64,000 nucleotides of DNA from Sphingomonas lacusdianchii (lineage in GTDB: Bacteria; Pseudomonadota; Alphaproteobacteria; Sphingomonadales; Sphingomonadaceae), in NCBI RefSeq assembly GCF_022664395.1, contig NZ_JAKRET010000002.1:310001-374000 (forward strand). Direction: 5' to 3'. Shown piece after piece: positions 20,797 through 30,300 of this stretch. A model generated the notes under the pieces. It saw nothing but the letters and a program-made list of their open reading frames with translations. It ran no database searches and was not told where the DNA came from. The number at the start of each line of letters is the position of its first letter. Within the stretch, counting starts at the first letter, position 1. A program made the position numbers and the translations under genes.

Positions 20797-22371
20797 ATGG
20801 GTTCGATCAAGTCGACATTATCCGACCGGCAGGCCGTCTGGGCGTTCGTGCTCGGCTGTGTCGCGGTGACGATCGGCGTCGTCGCGCATCTGCCGATGTT
20901 CGCGATGGCACGGTCGATGGGCTATCATCTGGCGGGTATGCCGATGGACGGCTCGATGCTGGGCGGGATGGCGTTGATCGTGCTCGGCACGCTGGTCGCC
21001 GCCTATGGCCTGCTCCCCCGCGACCTCGCCGCACAGCGCGCCGCCGCCGCCGACATCGTCGTCGCCGCGCCCGAGGATGCCGAACTCGGCCTCGCCCATT
21101 GGGGGCTGATGGCGGTGCTGGTCGTGGCGCTGGTCATCGACGTGATGAAGCCCGCCTCGCTGGGCTTCACCGTGCCCGGCATGATTTCCGAATATGGCGT
21201 GCCCAAGCGCACCGTGTCGCTGGTGCCGTTCTTCGCGCTGGCCGGTACCGTGACCGGATCGGTGCTGTGGGGCTGGATCGCCGACGTCTATGGGCGAAAG
21301 GCGTCGATCCTGTTGTCGGCGGTGATGTTCGTCGGCACGTCGATCTGCGGCGCGATGCCCAGCCTCGCGTGGAACATCGCGATGTGCTTCATGATGGGCG
21401 CGGCGGCGGGCGGCATGCTGCCGGTCACCTATGCGCTGCTCGCCGAGATGATGCCCAACCGCCATCGCGGCTGGAGTCTCGTGCTGGTCGGCGGCCTCGG
21501 CGCGGTCGGCGGCTATTTCGCGGCCAGCGGCATTTCGGCGATCCTGCAACCGATCTTCGGCTGGCGCATCCTGTGGCTCGCCAACCTGCCGACCGGGCTG
21601 ACGCTGGTGCTGCTCGGCGCGCTCATTCCCGAATCGGCCAAATTCCTGCTCGCGCGCGGCCGGGTGCAGGAGGCGGAGGCGGTGATGCGCCGCTTCGGTG
21701 CGAAGGCCAGCCGCGCGCCCGTCCGCATCACTGGCCCGCGCGCGACCGCGCTGACCGGCATCAAACTCTATGGCAAGCTCGCCGCGCTCAGCATCTGCGC
21801 GCTGTCCTGGGGCCTGGTCAATTTCGGCTTGTTGCTCTGGCTGCCCGCCGATCTGGTCGCCAAGGGCTATTCGGTCGGCGTGTCGAGCCGCCTGCTCGCC
21901 GAAAGCGCGCTAATCGCCTTTCCCACGGTGTTCCTTGCCGCCTTTCTCTACAGCCGGTGGAGCACCAAATGGTCGCTCGCGGTCATGATTGCGCTGACGC
22001 TCGCCGGGCTGTTGCTGGTGCTGCAGCTCGAACTGGCGGGCAGCGGCAGCCCGGTGCTGCCGGTCGCGCTGCTGATCGTCGGCACCAACGGCATCATCGC
22101 CATCGTCCTGCCCTATGCCGCCGAAAGCTTTCCGATGCGGGTGCGTGGGCGCGCGACCGGCTGGGTCGCCGCCTGTACCAAGGCGGGCGGGCTGATCGCG
22201 CAGGGGCTGACCATCGGCGGCGTGGCGCTGTCGATGGGATCGTCGTCGCTGCTGGTCATGGTCCCCACCGCGCTGTCGCTGGCGCTGGTCGCGTGGTTCG
22301 GGCGCGAGACCCGCGGCCGCGACCTGCGCGATCTCGACGCCGACAACGGCCAGATCGGCCACGCGGCGTAA
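20797..22371 (+). CDS. MFS transporter (sugar-porter-like)
   Basis: A 524-aa inner-membrane permease with 12 or so helices. It has the MFS motif A variant GWIADVYGRKAS between helices 2 and 3, the RGRATGWVA stretch in the second half, and a cytosolic tail (ETRGRDLRDLDAD). The N-terminus carries an extra 60-70 residues with one or two hydrophobic stretches before the usual domain. Similar proteins carry aromatic acids or sugars; the substrate is not readable here. ATG 20797 is preceded by a GGGAGAGG ribosome site. Confidence 0.82.
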   Translation: MGSIKSTLSDRQAVWAFVLGCVAVTIGVVAHLPMFAMARSMGYHLAGMPMDGSMLGGMALIVLGTLVAAYGLLPRDLAAQRAAAADIVVAAPEDAELGLAHWGLMAVLVVALVIDVMKPASLGFTVPGMISEYGVPKRTVSLVPFFALAGTVTGSVLWGWIADVYGRKASILLSAVMFVGTSICGAMPSLAWNIAMCFMMGAAAGGMLPVTYALLAEMMPNRHRGWSLVLVGGLGAVGGYFAASGISAILQPIFGWRILWLANLPTGLTLVLLGALIPESAKFLLARGRVQEAEAVMRRFGAKASRAPVRITGPRATALTGIKLYGKLAALSICALSWGLVNFGLLLWLPADLVAKGYSVGVSSRLLAESALIAFPTVFLAAFLYSRWSTKWSLAVMIALTLAGLLLVLQLELAGSGSPVLPVALLIVGTNGIIAIVLPYAAESFPMRVRGRATGWVAACTKAGGLIAQGLTIGGVALSMGSSSLLVMVPTALSLALVAWFGRETRGRDLRDLDADNGQIGHAA

Positions 22372-22463
22372 AGTCTGATCTGCGTGGATGGAAGCGGCAC
22401 CAGCCCGCTCCCCCGCTCGACTACTCAATCAGGATACGCTGTGGGTGGTCGGGTGGGGGTTAA

Positions 22464-22488
22464 CCCTGCAAAGTATTACTTTGCAGGG
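22464..22488. terminator. Hairpin between convergent genes
   Basis: A perfect 10-bp stem, CCCTGCAAAG with CTTTGCAGGG, and a 5-base loop (TATTA) between the converging MFS and GGDEF genes. There is no clear T tract, so termination is inferred from the position. Confidence 0.5.
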
Positions 22489-22502
22489 ACCCGTGGGGGA
22501 GT

Positions 22503-22551
22503 GGGCCGGTGCCGCCCGATCCGGCTTTGCCGGATCAGACTCCCGGCCCGA
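22503..22551. terminator. Second hairpin between convergent genes
   Basis: Inner stem GATCCGGC / GCCGGATC around TTT (22518-22536), with flanking GGGCCGG and CCGGCCC arms able to extend it. It lies just beyond the stop of the GGDEF gene and probably ends that transcript. Confidence 0.45.
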
Positions 22552-22558
22552 CCCGCCG

Positions 22559-24349
22559 CTACGCCGCCAGCCGCAATGCGTTGCGCCCGGCGCGCTTGGC
22601 GACGTACAGCGCGGCGTCCGCCCGGCGCAGCAGCCCCTCGGCGCTTTCGCCGGGCATCAGTTGCGCGACACCGATGCTGATCGTCACCCGCGGATCCCGT
22701 CCGCCGGCCTCGATCGCGCACCGCACCCGCTCCGCCGCGCCCACCGCCGCATCGGCACCCGCATCGGGCAGGACGATGACGAACTCCTCGCCCCCGAACC
22801 GGCCCAGCGTATCGGTCGCACGCAACTGGCCGGCGGCATTGGCGGCGACACGCTTCAACACTTCGTCGCCGCCATGATGGCCGAACTGGTCGTTGATCCG
22901 CTTGAAATGGTCGATGTCGAACATCGCCACCGATACTGGTCGGCCATGGCGCAGCGCCTCCCGAACCGCTTCGTCGAGCGCCAGCGAGGTGCGCCGCCGG
23001 TTGGCGATGCCGGTCAACTGGTCGGTCTCGGCCATGATCGTGGCGCGTGCTGCCGCTTCCTCGGCCCGGATGCGCGCCGCCTGCAATGCGGTTTCGTGCG
23101 CGACCTGCGCGGTAATGTCCTGGATGATCCCGAACAGCGCGGGCGGATCGTCATCGTCGCGGACGTCGATCTCGCCGCGGGACAGCACGTGCCGGATTTC
23201 CCCATCGGGCCGCACGATGCGCGCGGTGAAGACGAAGCCGTGCCGCCGTTCGATCGCCGCGCCGATCCGTTCGGACACCAGCGCGCGATCCTCGGGATGA
23301 TAGGCGTCGATCGCCGCATCCAGCGCGGGCGGGACGTCGCCCTCGATGCCGTGGATGCGGAATACCTGTGCCGACCAGCTGATCGTCCCGGTCCCGGTGT
23401 CGAGCCGCCAATGGCCGACATTCGCGGCACTTTCTGCCAGTTGCAGCAGCCGCATCTTCTCGGCCAGCCGGTCCATCAGCGACCGGCGCGCCGCCAGCAG
23501 CGCGGCGACCGGCAGCGATGCGGCGAACAGCGACACAAGGTAGAATTGGACGAAGATGCCGCGCGGGAGCACACCGGCACGGTTCAGCCCGGGCAGGTCC
23601 GAATCGAGGGCCAGCGCGATCGAACTGACGACCGCGACGATCAGCACGCCGCCCGCCGCGCCGATCGGACCCAGCCGGAATGCCGCGAACAGCACCGCCA
23701 GCATCGGCAGGAACAGCAACGGATAGCTTTGCTGGGCAAAAGCGATCGTGGTGATGGCCAGCACCGCTGCGAACACCCGCAGCATGACGCTTTTGTCCGG
23801 CAGGTTGCCGTTCTTGGGACGGCGCAGCGCGTCCGCTACGATCAGCAGCAGCGGCGTGACGACCAGCATGCCCAGCAGGTCGGTCGTGAACCATGCGATC
23901 CATGTCTGCATCGTCGGATGGGGGGTCAGGATCGCGGCGATCGTCGCGCTGCCTGCGGTGGCGATGGTCGCGGCCATGCAGAAACAGGTCAGCCCGGTCA
24001 GGTCGGTGAACGAAATGCGACACCGGGCGCGCTTGTGCAGCAACCACACCGCAAGGACGGATTCGGCCATGTTCGCCACGGTGAAGACAGTGGCGATCCA
24101 CCACCCGTTTCCGGTGCCCAGATTGGCGGCGATGCTGGCGATGGCGGCGGCGGCGACGTGCCAGCCGGCCTGTCGCCGCGGCGCGATCAGCAGCGCCGCG
24201 AACAAGATACCGCTCGCGGGCCACAGCGTCGCGATGCCGATGCCGCCCCGCGTCAGGAACAACGCGACGGCAGCGGCAAGATAATAGGCGATGCCGGTCG
24301 CGAGGACAGGCAGGGAAGGGCGGAGAATAGGAGCGACCTTCTGTTCCAT
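22559..24349 (-). CDS. MASE1-PAS-GGDEF diguanylate cyclase
   Basis: Predicted membrane diguanylate cyclase making c-di-GMP from GTP. A MASE1-like membrane sensor of about eight helices (residues 10-300) is followed by a PAS_3-type domain (about 310-420, with HPEDRALV) and a GGDEF domain of about 165 residues. The active site reads GGEEF, and an RATD inhibitory I-site sits five residues before it, so product inhibition is expected. The start is ATG 24347-24349 (MEQKVAPILR). The frame stays open upstream to 24556 but that part is polar, overlaps the next gene and is not convincing. Confidence 0.9.
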   Translation of the reverse strand: MEQKVAPILRPSLPVLATGIAYYLAAAVALFLTRGGIGIATLWPASGILFAALLIAPRRQAGWHVAAAAIASIAANLGTGNGWWIATVFTVANMAESVLAVWLLHKRARCRISFTDLTGLTCFCMAATIATAGSATIAAILTPHPTMQTWIAWFTTDLLGMLVVTPLLLIVADALRRPKNGNLPDKSVMLRVFAAVLAITTIAFAQQSYPLLFLPMLAVLFAAFRLGPIGAAGGVLIVAVVSSIALALDSDLPGLNRAGVLPRGIFVQFYLVSLFAASLPVAALLAARRSLMDRLAEKMRLLQLAESAANVGHWRLDTGTGTISWSAQVFRIHGIEGDVPPALDAAIDAYHPEDRALVSERIGAAIERRHGFVFTARIVRPDGEIRHVLSRGEIDVRDDDDPPALFGIIQDITAQVAHETALQAARIRAEEAAARATIMAETDQLTGIANRRRTSLALDEAVREALRHGRPVSVAMFDIDHFKRINDQFGHHGGDEVLKRVAANAAGQLRATDTLGRFGGEEFVIVLPDAGADAAVGAAERVRCAIEAGGRDPRVTISIGVAQLMPGESAEGLLRRADAALYVAKRAGRNALRLAA

Positions 24350-24516
24350 CGGTTTTGGATACAATTGAATGGTTGACGAAGTATTTGTATTTGTTCGGTT
24401 CGAGCGCTGGTGCGGGGTATGCCCGACGATCGTCTCGCCCCACGCGGTCCGGCCGATGCCCGCCGGCCGATCGGGGTGGCCGTGCGGACATCCGCTTGGA
24501 CTGCGATCGGCAGTGG

Positions 24517-24900
24517 TCAGTCCTGCATCGTCGTCCGGTCGGCCGTCAGCAACCATTTCAGCGCCTCGGCCCGGTCGGTGAAGAAGCGGAACTCTTCATG
24601 TTCGTCCGTGGCGCGCTTCGCCTGCAGTCTGGTCAGCGCGCCATCGGTATAGACCGCCACCCGCTTCGACCGGACGGCCGGGTTCTCCATCATCGCGGCA
24701 AAGGCGGCCATGACTTCCTGCGTCTGAACCATCGCGCCGCTATAGTTGCACAGGCTGAGCGGCGCGCGGCCCGTCGCGCGGATTCGGTGGATCGCATGCT
24801 CGACCGCCCGGCCGAACTCCTCCATCGTATCGATCGTCCACAGACCGGTCATCGCGGTCTCGAACACGCCATGTTCCAGATCGACGGTGACACTGAACAC
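24517..24900 (-). CDS. STAS/SpoIIAA-like protein
   Basis: A 127-aa soluble protein that opens MFSVTVDLEHGVFETAMTG, followed by a compact alternating alpha/beta pattern (RVAVYTDGALTRLQAKRATD..FRFFTDRAEALKWL) like the SpoIIAA/STAS fold used in anti-anti-sigma or regulatory contacts. Family function is undefined. It lies upstream of the GGDEF gene on the same strand with about 170 bases between them, and could share its signalling role (inference). Confidence 0.65.
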   Translation of the reverse strand: MFSVTVDLEHGVFETAMTGLWTIDTMEEFGRAVEHAIHRIRATGRAPLSLCNYSGAMVQTQEVMAAFAAMMENPAVRSKRVAVYTDGALTRLQAKRATDEHEEFRFFTDRAEALKWLLTADRTTMQD

Positions 24901-25025
24901 GCCTGCGTCCTTTCGCTGCCTCGCTCCGTCGCCACGCCTATCCGCGCCCGGTTAACGGAAGGTGGAACGCGGTACCGGGAGCGCATGATCTTGCCGGAGC
25001 GGCGCACGCAGCACTTGCGGAATGG

Positions 25026-25040
25026 GAACAAAACGAATAC
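25026..25040. promoter_or_regulatory. Possible LexA half-conserved operator upstream of recA
   Basis: GAACAAAACGAATAC resembles the alphaproteobacterial SOS box GAAC-N7-GAAC, but the second half (ATAC) matches only two of four bases. It sits about 60 bases before the recA start, the right place for LexA control. It is reported as tentative. Confidence 0.3.
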
Positions 25041-25101
25041 ATGGAAATCCAACAAGGCGCGTTGAACCCTCGACGCGGTTGCTCTACGCGAAAGGCTGGA
25101 C

Positions 25102-26196
25102 ATGGCGGCAAATCTGAAGGCGGTCGATAGCAAGATGGCGGCGGCAAACGACAAGGCGGCGGGCGAACGGCAAAAGGCGCTCGACGCTGCGCTGGCGCAG
25201 ATCGACCGTGCGTTCGGCAAGGGTTCGGCGATGAAGCTGGGCCAGAAGGAAGCGATGCAGGTCGAGGCGATCTCGACCGGGTCGCTCGGCCTCGACATCG
25301 CGCTTGGTGTCGGCGGCCTGCCGCGCGGGCGCGTGATCGAAGTGTACGGGCCGGAAAGCTCGGGCAAGACCACGCTCGCGCTGCACGTGATCGCCGAGGC
25401 GCAGAAGAATGGCGGCACCGCCGCGTTCGTCGACGCCGAACACGCGCTCGATCCGGTCTATGCGAAGAAGCTGGGCGTCAACATCGACGAACTGATCGTG
25501 TCGCAGCCCGATACCGGCGAACAGGCGCTGGAGATCACCGACACGCTGGTCCGCTCGAACGCGATCGACGTGCTGGTGGTGGATTCGGTCGCCGCTCTCG
25601 TGCCGCGTGCGGAGATCGAGGGCGAGATGGGCGACAGCCATGTCGGCCTGCAGGCGCGTCTGATGTCGCAGTCCTTGCGCAAGCTGACCGGCTCGATCAG
25701 CCGCTCGCGCTGCATGGTGATCTTCATCAACCAGCTGCGCATGAAGATCGGCGTGATGTACGGCAATCCGGAAACGACGACCGGCGGCAACGCGCTGAAA
25801 TTCTACGCCTCGGTCCGTCTCGACATCCGCCGCACCGGCCAGATCAAGGACCGTGACGAGATCATCGGCAACGCCACCCGGGTGAAGGTGGTGAAGAACA
25901 AGGTCGCCCCGCCGTTCAAGCAGGTCGAATTCGACATCATGTACGGGCAGGGCATTTCGAAGATCGGCGAGATCCTCGATCTGGGCGTCAAGGCCGGGCT
26001 GGTCGAGAAATCGGGCGCGTGGTTCAGCTATGACAGCGTGCGGATCGGGCAGGGGCGGGAGAATGCCAAGACCTTCCTGACCGAACATCCCGAACTGCGC
26101 GACAAGCTCGAAGCATCGATCCGCCAGCGCACCGAAAAGGTCGCGGAAGAGATGATGACCGGTCCCGACGCCGAGGACGACGACGACGATCTGTGA
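25102..26196 (+). CDS. recA: DNA recombinase RecA
   Basis: Strand-exchange ATPase and SOS co-protease. The 364-aa protein has Walker A GPESSGKT (residues 83-90), [18 protein letters not shown] (Walker B and loop region), [18 protein letters not shown] (loop L2 region) and an acidic tail EDDDDDL. The N-terminus is some 20 residues longer than in E. coli, with a charged helix, as seen in other sphingomonads. Start at ATG 25102. A hairpin 12 bases after the stop probably ends the transcript. Confidence 0.97.
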   Translation: MAANLKAVDSKMAAANDKAAGERQKALDAALAQIDRAFGKGSAMKLGQKEAMQVEAISTGSLGLDIALGVGGLPRGRVIEVYGPESSGKTTLALHVIAEAQKNGGTAAFVDAEHALDPVYAKKLGVNIDELIVSQPDTGEQALEITDTLVRSNAIDVLVVDSVAALVPRAEIEGEMGDSHVGLQARLMSQSLRKLTGSISRSRCMVIFINQLRMKIGVMYGNPETTTGGNALKFYASVRLDIRRTGQIKDRDEIIGNATRVKVVKNKVAPPFKQVEFDIMYGQGISKIGEILDLGVKAGLVEKSGAWFSYDSVRIGQGRENAKTFLTEHPELRDKLEASIRQRTEKVAEEMMTGPDAEDDDDDL

Positions 26197-26207
26197 TCGG
26201 TGACACT

Positions 26208-26233
26208 ATCGGGCGGCCAAGGTGCCGCCCGAT
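26208..26233 (+). terminator. recA terminator hairpin
   Basis: Perfect 10-bp stem ATCGGGCGGC / GCCGCCCGAT with a 6-base loop, 12 bases after the recA stop, followed by CCTTGTTC. Confidence 0.6.
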
Positions 26234-26417
26234 CCTTGTTCGCTTATCGCTTACCGGTTGATCGAAGACGATTTTTCGTCGCCGATCCGGACCCGTCCAA
26301 TGTCCGTTCCGTGTAACCTTCGTCAACTTCCACCGATCCGGTAACGTCCTCGTGCAACCTCGTTCGGCCTGCCGCATTGATTCGGCCAAGCCGCTGACCG
26401 CACACAGGGATGTTCCG

Positions 26418-27062
26418 ATGATCGTCGTCCACCACCTTGAAAACTCCCGCTCGCAACGCGTCCTCTGGCTGCTTGAGGAACTGGGGCTTCCCTATGAAGT
26501 GAAGCGCTACGAACGGAACAAGGCGACGATGTTGGCGCCCCCTGAACTGCGCCGCATCCATCCCCTGGGCAAATCCCCGGTGATCGAGGACGATAGCGCC
26601 GCCGCGACCGGCGGGCCGCTGGTCGTCGCCGAAACCGGTGCGATCGTCGAATATCTGGTCGAGAAGGCCGATGGCCGGCTGGGATTACCCGCACACCGCC
26701 GTGCCGCGCTCCATTACCGTCACTTCCTCCATTATGCCGAAGGCTCGCTGATGCCGCCGCTCCTAGTGAAGCTGGTACTCGGCCGCGTCCCCCTGCTGGG
26801 CAAGGCGGCGCAGAAGAAGATCCAGCCGATGATCGACGTCCATCTCGACTATGTCGAATCGCACCTGACCGCGAACCCATGGTTCGCCGGCGAAGCGCTG
26901 ACCGCCGCCGACATCATGATGAGCTTCCCCCTCGAAGCCGCGCGCAGCCGCGCCGGCCTCGACGCGACCCGCCCCCGCACAATGGCCTGGCTGGACCGCA
27001 TCCACGCCCGCCCCGCCTATCAGGCCGCGCTGAAGGCCGGTGGGGTCTATGCCTATGCCTGA
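26418..27062 (+). CDS. Glutathione S-transferase
   Basis: A 214-aa cytosolic GST that conjugates or reduces electrophiles with glutathione. The thioredoxin-like N-domain starts MIVVHHLENSRSQRVLWLLEE, with the Ser of NSRSQR as likely catalytic residue and the glutathione-binding PLGKSPVI and AETGAIVEYL. The alpha-helical C-domain includes WFAGEALTAADIMMSFPL. ATG 26418 is the normal family start; the 22 codons upstream are not conserved in type. The start region closely resembles bacterial GSTs of the YfcG/GstA kind. Confidence 0.9.
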   Translation: MIVVHHLENSRSQRVLWLLEELGLPYEVKRYERNKATMLAPPELRRIHPLGKSPVIEDDSAAATGGPLVVAETGAIVEYLVEKADGRLGLPAHRRAALHYRHFLHYAEGSLMPPLLVKLVLGRVPLLGKAAQKKIQPMIDVHLDYVESHLTANPWFAGEALTAADIMMSFPLEAARSRAGLDATRPRTMAWLDRIHARPAYQAALKAGGVYAYA

Positions 27063-27272
27063 TCGACGGCGGTGGCGCGCCCGAGGTGAAAGCGATGGGC
27101 ACTCGGATCATTGGGAAATTCTGGTCGAGATGCCGGGCTCAAAGCCGATGAGCAAGGTCGATAATCACGGGATGTGCTTTGGATGTTTCGGGCGCGAACG
27201 GCAACGTGCGGTACGGTTCGAGATGGGGGAAACAGCCGCACACCTATAGAAGCGCTATTATAGCCTTCGCCC

Positions 27273-27306
27273 ATGCCGCAACGGGATCGACATCCCGCTG
27301 CGGCAT
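27273..27306 (-). terminator. Strong hairpin after the autotransporter gene
   Basis: A 15-bp stem with one mismatch, ATGCCGCAACGGGAT / ATCCCGCTGCGGCAT, around the 4-base loop CGAC. It lies about 40 bases past the stop at 27345 and is the likely terminator. Elsewhere in the 282-base gap between GST and this gene I see no convincing gene. Confidence 0.6.
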
Positions 27307-27344
27307 CGTCATCACCTTGGGAAGGAGGGCAGAACACGCTCCCG

Positions 27345-30300
27345 TTACCAGCGATGGAGGAAGTTCACCTTCACGCCATGATCCTGCGTACGCTGGCTGC
27401 CCACCTGACCGGTATAGGCGAGCGACAGGGTGGTCGCCGGGGATACCCGCCAGTCGATCCCGCCCTGTGCCACCATCGCATCCCGGGCGATCGGTACACC
27501 GGCTACGGTGAAGCCTTGATCAGCTTCGGCGAAACGAACCAGTGCCGAGGGATGCACGTCGCCATAGGCGTGGCGATAGGCGAGAAGCCCGCGCAGCAGC
27601 AGCGGCGTTTCGGTGCCCAGCAGGGCACGGGGGCGATCCTGGACCTGCATACCCACGGTCGAAGTGGCGATGTCATAGGCCGAAGAATTTGCCGTCAGTG
27701 CCGATGCGCCGCCGCGTTCCGCGAAACCTTTACGCGTCATGTGCAGCACCGCGCCGCCGATGAACGGCTCGACATAGCCGGTCGCGGATCGGATCAGGTA
27801 GCCGGCCTCGCCGAACGCCTGTCCGAGATCGCCGCCATAACGGGACGATGCGGTGTCGCTGAGCGTCGGGAAGGACGGTATCCGCTTCGTCCTGAGGTTC
27901 GCATCGCTATAGCTGACGCCAAGCCGTAGCTGTGTCGCGCCGAACGTGGTGCCAGCATAGGCGCCGCCGAAGACGCCGTCGATCGACGCATCGGAATTGC
28001 GGTCCGCTATGTCGAGTGAGCTATGGGTGTAGCCGCCCGCGATGCCCAGCCGCCATGTCGAGCCGGCCAGGGTATCGATGCCGAGCAGCAGCCCGCTGTG
28101 CTGCTGCCGCAAGCGTGCGGCGTTGTTGTCGCTGCCGGTCGTGCCGAATGTGCCGAAGCCTTGCCCCCAGATCGCCGAGCGGCGCGGCCTGACGCTCTGC
28201 GCAGATGCGCCAGCGCCACCCTCGCTGCTGCCGATCTCACCATAGCGCAAGCGGTCCAGAATGGCCTCACGCACGATATGGGCGGTTTCATAGCGGGCGT
28301 TCACGGCGCTGGCGTGGACTTCGCCCGACAGCATGTCGAAGGCCCGCCGTCCCTGATCGGCGGAAAGGGTGACGATCGCGTCGTACAACGTGCCGCCGAC
28401 GCCCAACGATTGCGACGCCACGCCTGCGGCACGCTGGTTGGGCGTCGACGCGACGGTGCTGAACTGCACATCGTTGCGCGAGAGCGTCAGAAAGGCATTG
28501 TTCGCGTCATACGAGAGGTTCGGCGTCAGAAAGGCGAAATTTGCGGTCACGTCGGCGAACTGCCCCGCCACTCCGCCCGCCGCCGTGAGGATCGTATAGC
28601 GTGTCCGGGGCGCATACACCCCGGTGTCGGCATTCACCATCACGGTGCCGCCCTGAAGCGTGGCGACGCCGGAGGACAGCAGGCGGTCGGAGGCTCCGGC
28701 CGCATTGTCGTCTATCCGGTAGAACGACCCTGCGGCGAACAGCAAATCGCCCTTCACCGACAGCGCGCCGATCGTCCCGTTCGTTCCCGGTGCCACGGAG
28801 GCGCCCGCCGCCACGACGAGGCCACCGACGCTTCCCGTGCCGCTGAGCGTCGCGCCGCGTGCGACCGATACGTTCGAGGCGAGCGTGCCGGTGACATGCA
28901 GCGTGCCGGCATCGACGGTGGTGCCGCCGGAGTAGCTGTTGTTGCCGGAGAGGATGAGCGTTCCGGTGCCGACCTTGGCAAGGCTGGTGGTATTGGAGCC
29001 ATCGACGATGGTGCCGGCATAGACGGTGGTGGTGTCGGCCGATCCGATCACGATGTGGCCGTTGCGCAGCACCGCGCCGCTGCTGCTGCCCGCCAGCGCA
29101 CCGACGCTGAGGGTCGTGCCGCCAAGATCGACGAGCCCGTCGTTGGTCAGCGTGCCGATGCCGGTGACGGGCCCGGTGACGGACAGGCTGCCGGTATTGG
29201 CGACATCGCCGGTCAGGGTGCCGGAAAGCTGCGCGGTGCCGGTGTTGGCGAGGCCACCGGCGAGCGTGCCGGTCGAGACGAGCAGCCCGGCATTGCGGAA
29301 AGCCTGGCTGGCGGTCGCCAACGTCCCGGTGTTGGTCACGGTCGCCCCGGCCGCGTTGGTCACGTCGCCCAGGAAGGAGCCCGCGTTGGTCAGGCTGCCG
29401 GCATTGTCGAACAGCCCGGCCAGTCGATAACTGCCCGTATCCGTCACCGCGACGGCGGCAGCGGCGGTGTTGGCCAGCGTGGCATTGCCGGTGGCGGAGC
29501 CGGTGATGGTCAGGCTGCCCGCCTGGTTGACGACCGCGCCGTCGATCTGTCCGCCCGACACGATGACCGTGCCGCCGTTGGTCAACCCGCCGGTGAGGAT
29601 GCCCGAGGTGGTGAAGCTGCCGCTGTTCGACACCGGACCGCTGATGGTGCCGGTGTTGCTGGCGGTGCCGGCGTTGGTCAGCGCCGCCGCCAGCGTCCCG
29701 GCATTCCGGAAGGTCGCGCCGCCGGCGACCGAGACGGTCGAGACGAGCGAGCCCCCGGTCCCCAGCACCAGCGTGCCCGCGGTGACGCTGGTCGCGCCGT
29801 CGTAGCTGTTGGCGCCGGTCAGCGTCAGCGTGCCCGCGCCGATCTTGTTCAGCCCGAAGCTGCCGCCGGTGCTGGTCAGGGCGCTGTCGATCGTCGCGCC
29901 GACACCGCCGTCGACGTTGACGAAGCTCTGCCCGGGGGTCGAGAACGGGTCGCCGGTCAGGTTGAGGCTGCCGCCGGTCAGGCGATAGCCATCGACCGTG
30001 AACTGCAGCCCCTGCATGTCGGGCGTGCCGGCCAGCGTGACGGTGCCCGCCGTGCCGCCGAAGATGCCGACGCCCGACTGCCATCCGGTATTGACGACGC
30101 TGGCCGGACCGCCGGTCCAGTTGGTGTTGCCGGCATTCCAGGTGGCGGTGCCCCCCTGGCCGCCCGGCCCGGCGCCGGTCGTGTCGGTGCCGTCCCAGAA
30201 TTGCAGCGCCTGCCCGCCATTGGAGACGAGCAGGTTCACCTGTCCCGGAATGTCGGTGAAGACATGGTAGGTCTGCGCGGTCGGCGAGGTGATCGTCGCG

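Noticed and set aside
24350..24556. N-terminal extension of the MASE1-GGDEF protein
   Set aside because: Polar, low-complexity, overlaps the SpoIIAA-like gene, and is not needed before the first membrane helix.
27063..27090. Possible attachment-site copy matching the tRNA-Arg 3' end
   Set aside because: GGCGCGCCCGAGG shares only a short gapped match with the tRNA end; too weak to call.
27040..27249. Small plus-strand ORF (69 codons) after the GST gene
   Set aside because: It starts within GST in another frame, has no clear ribosome site and no recognisable features.
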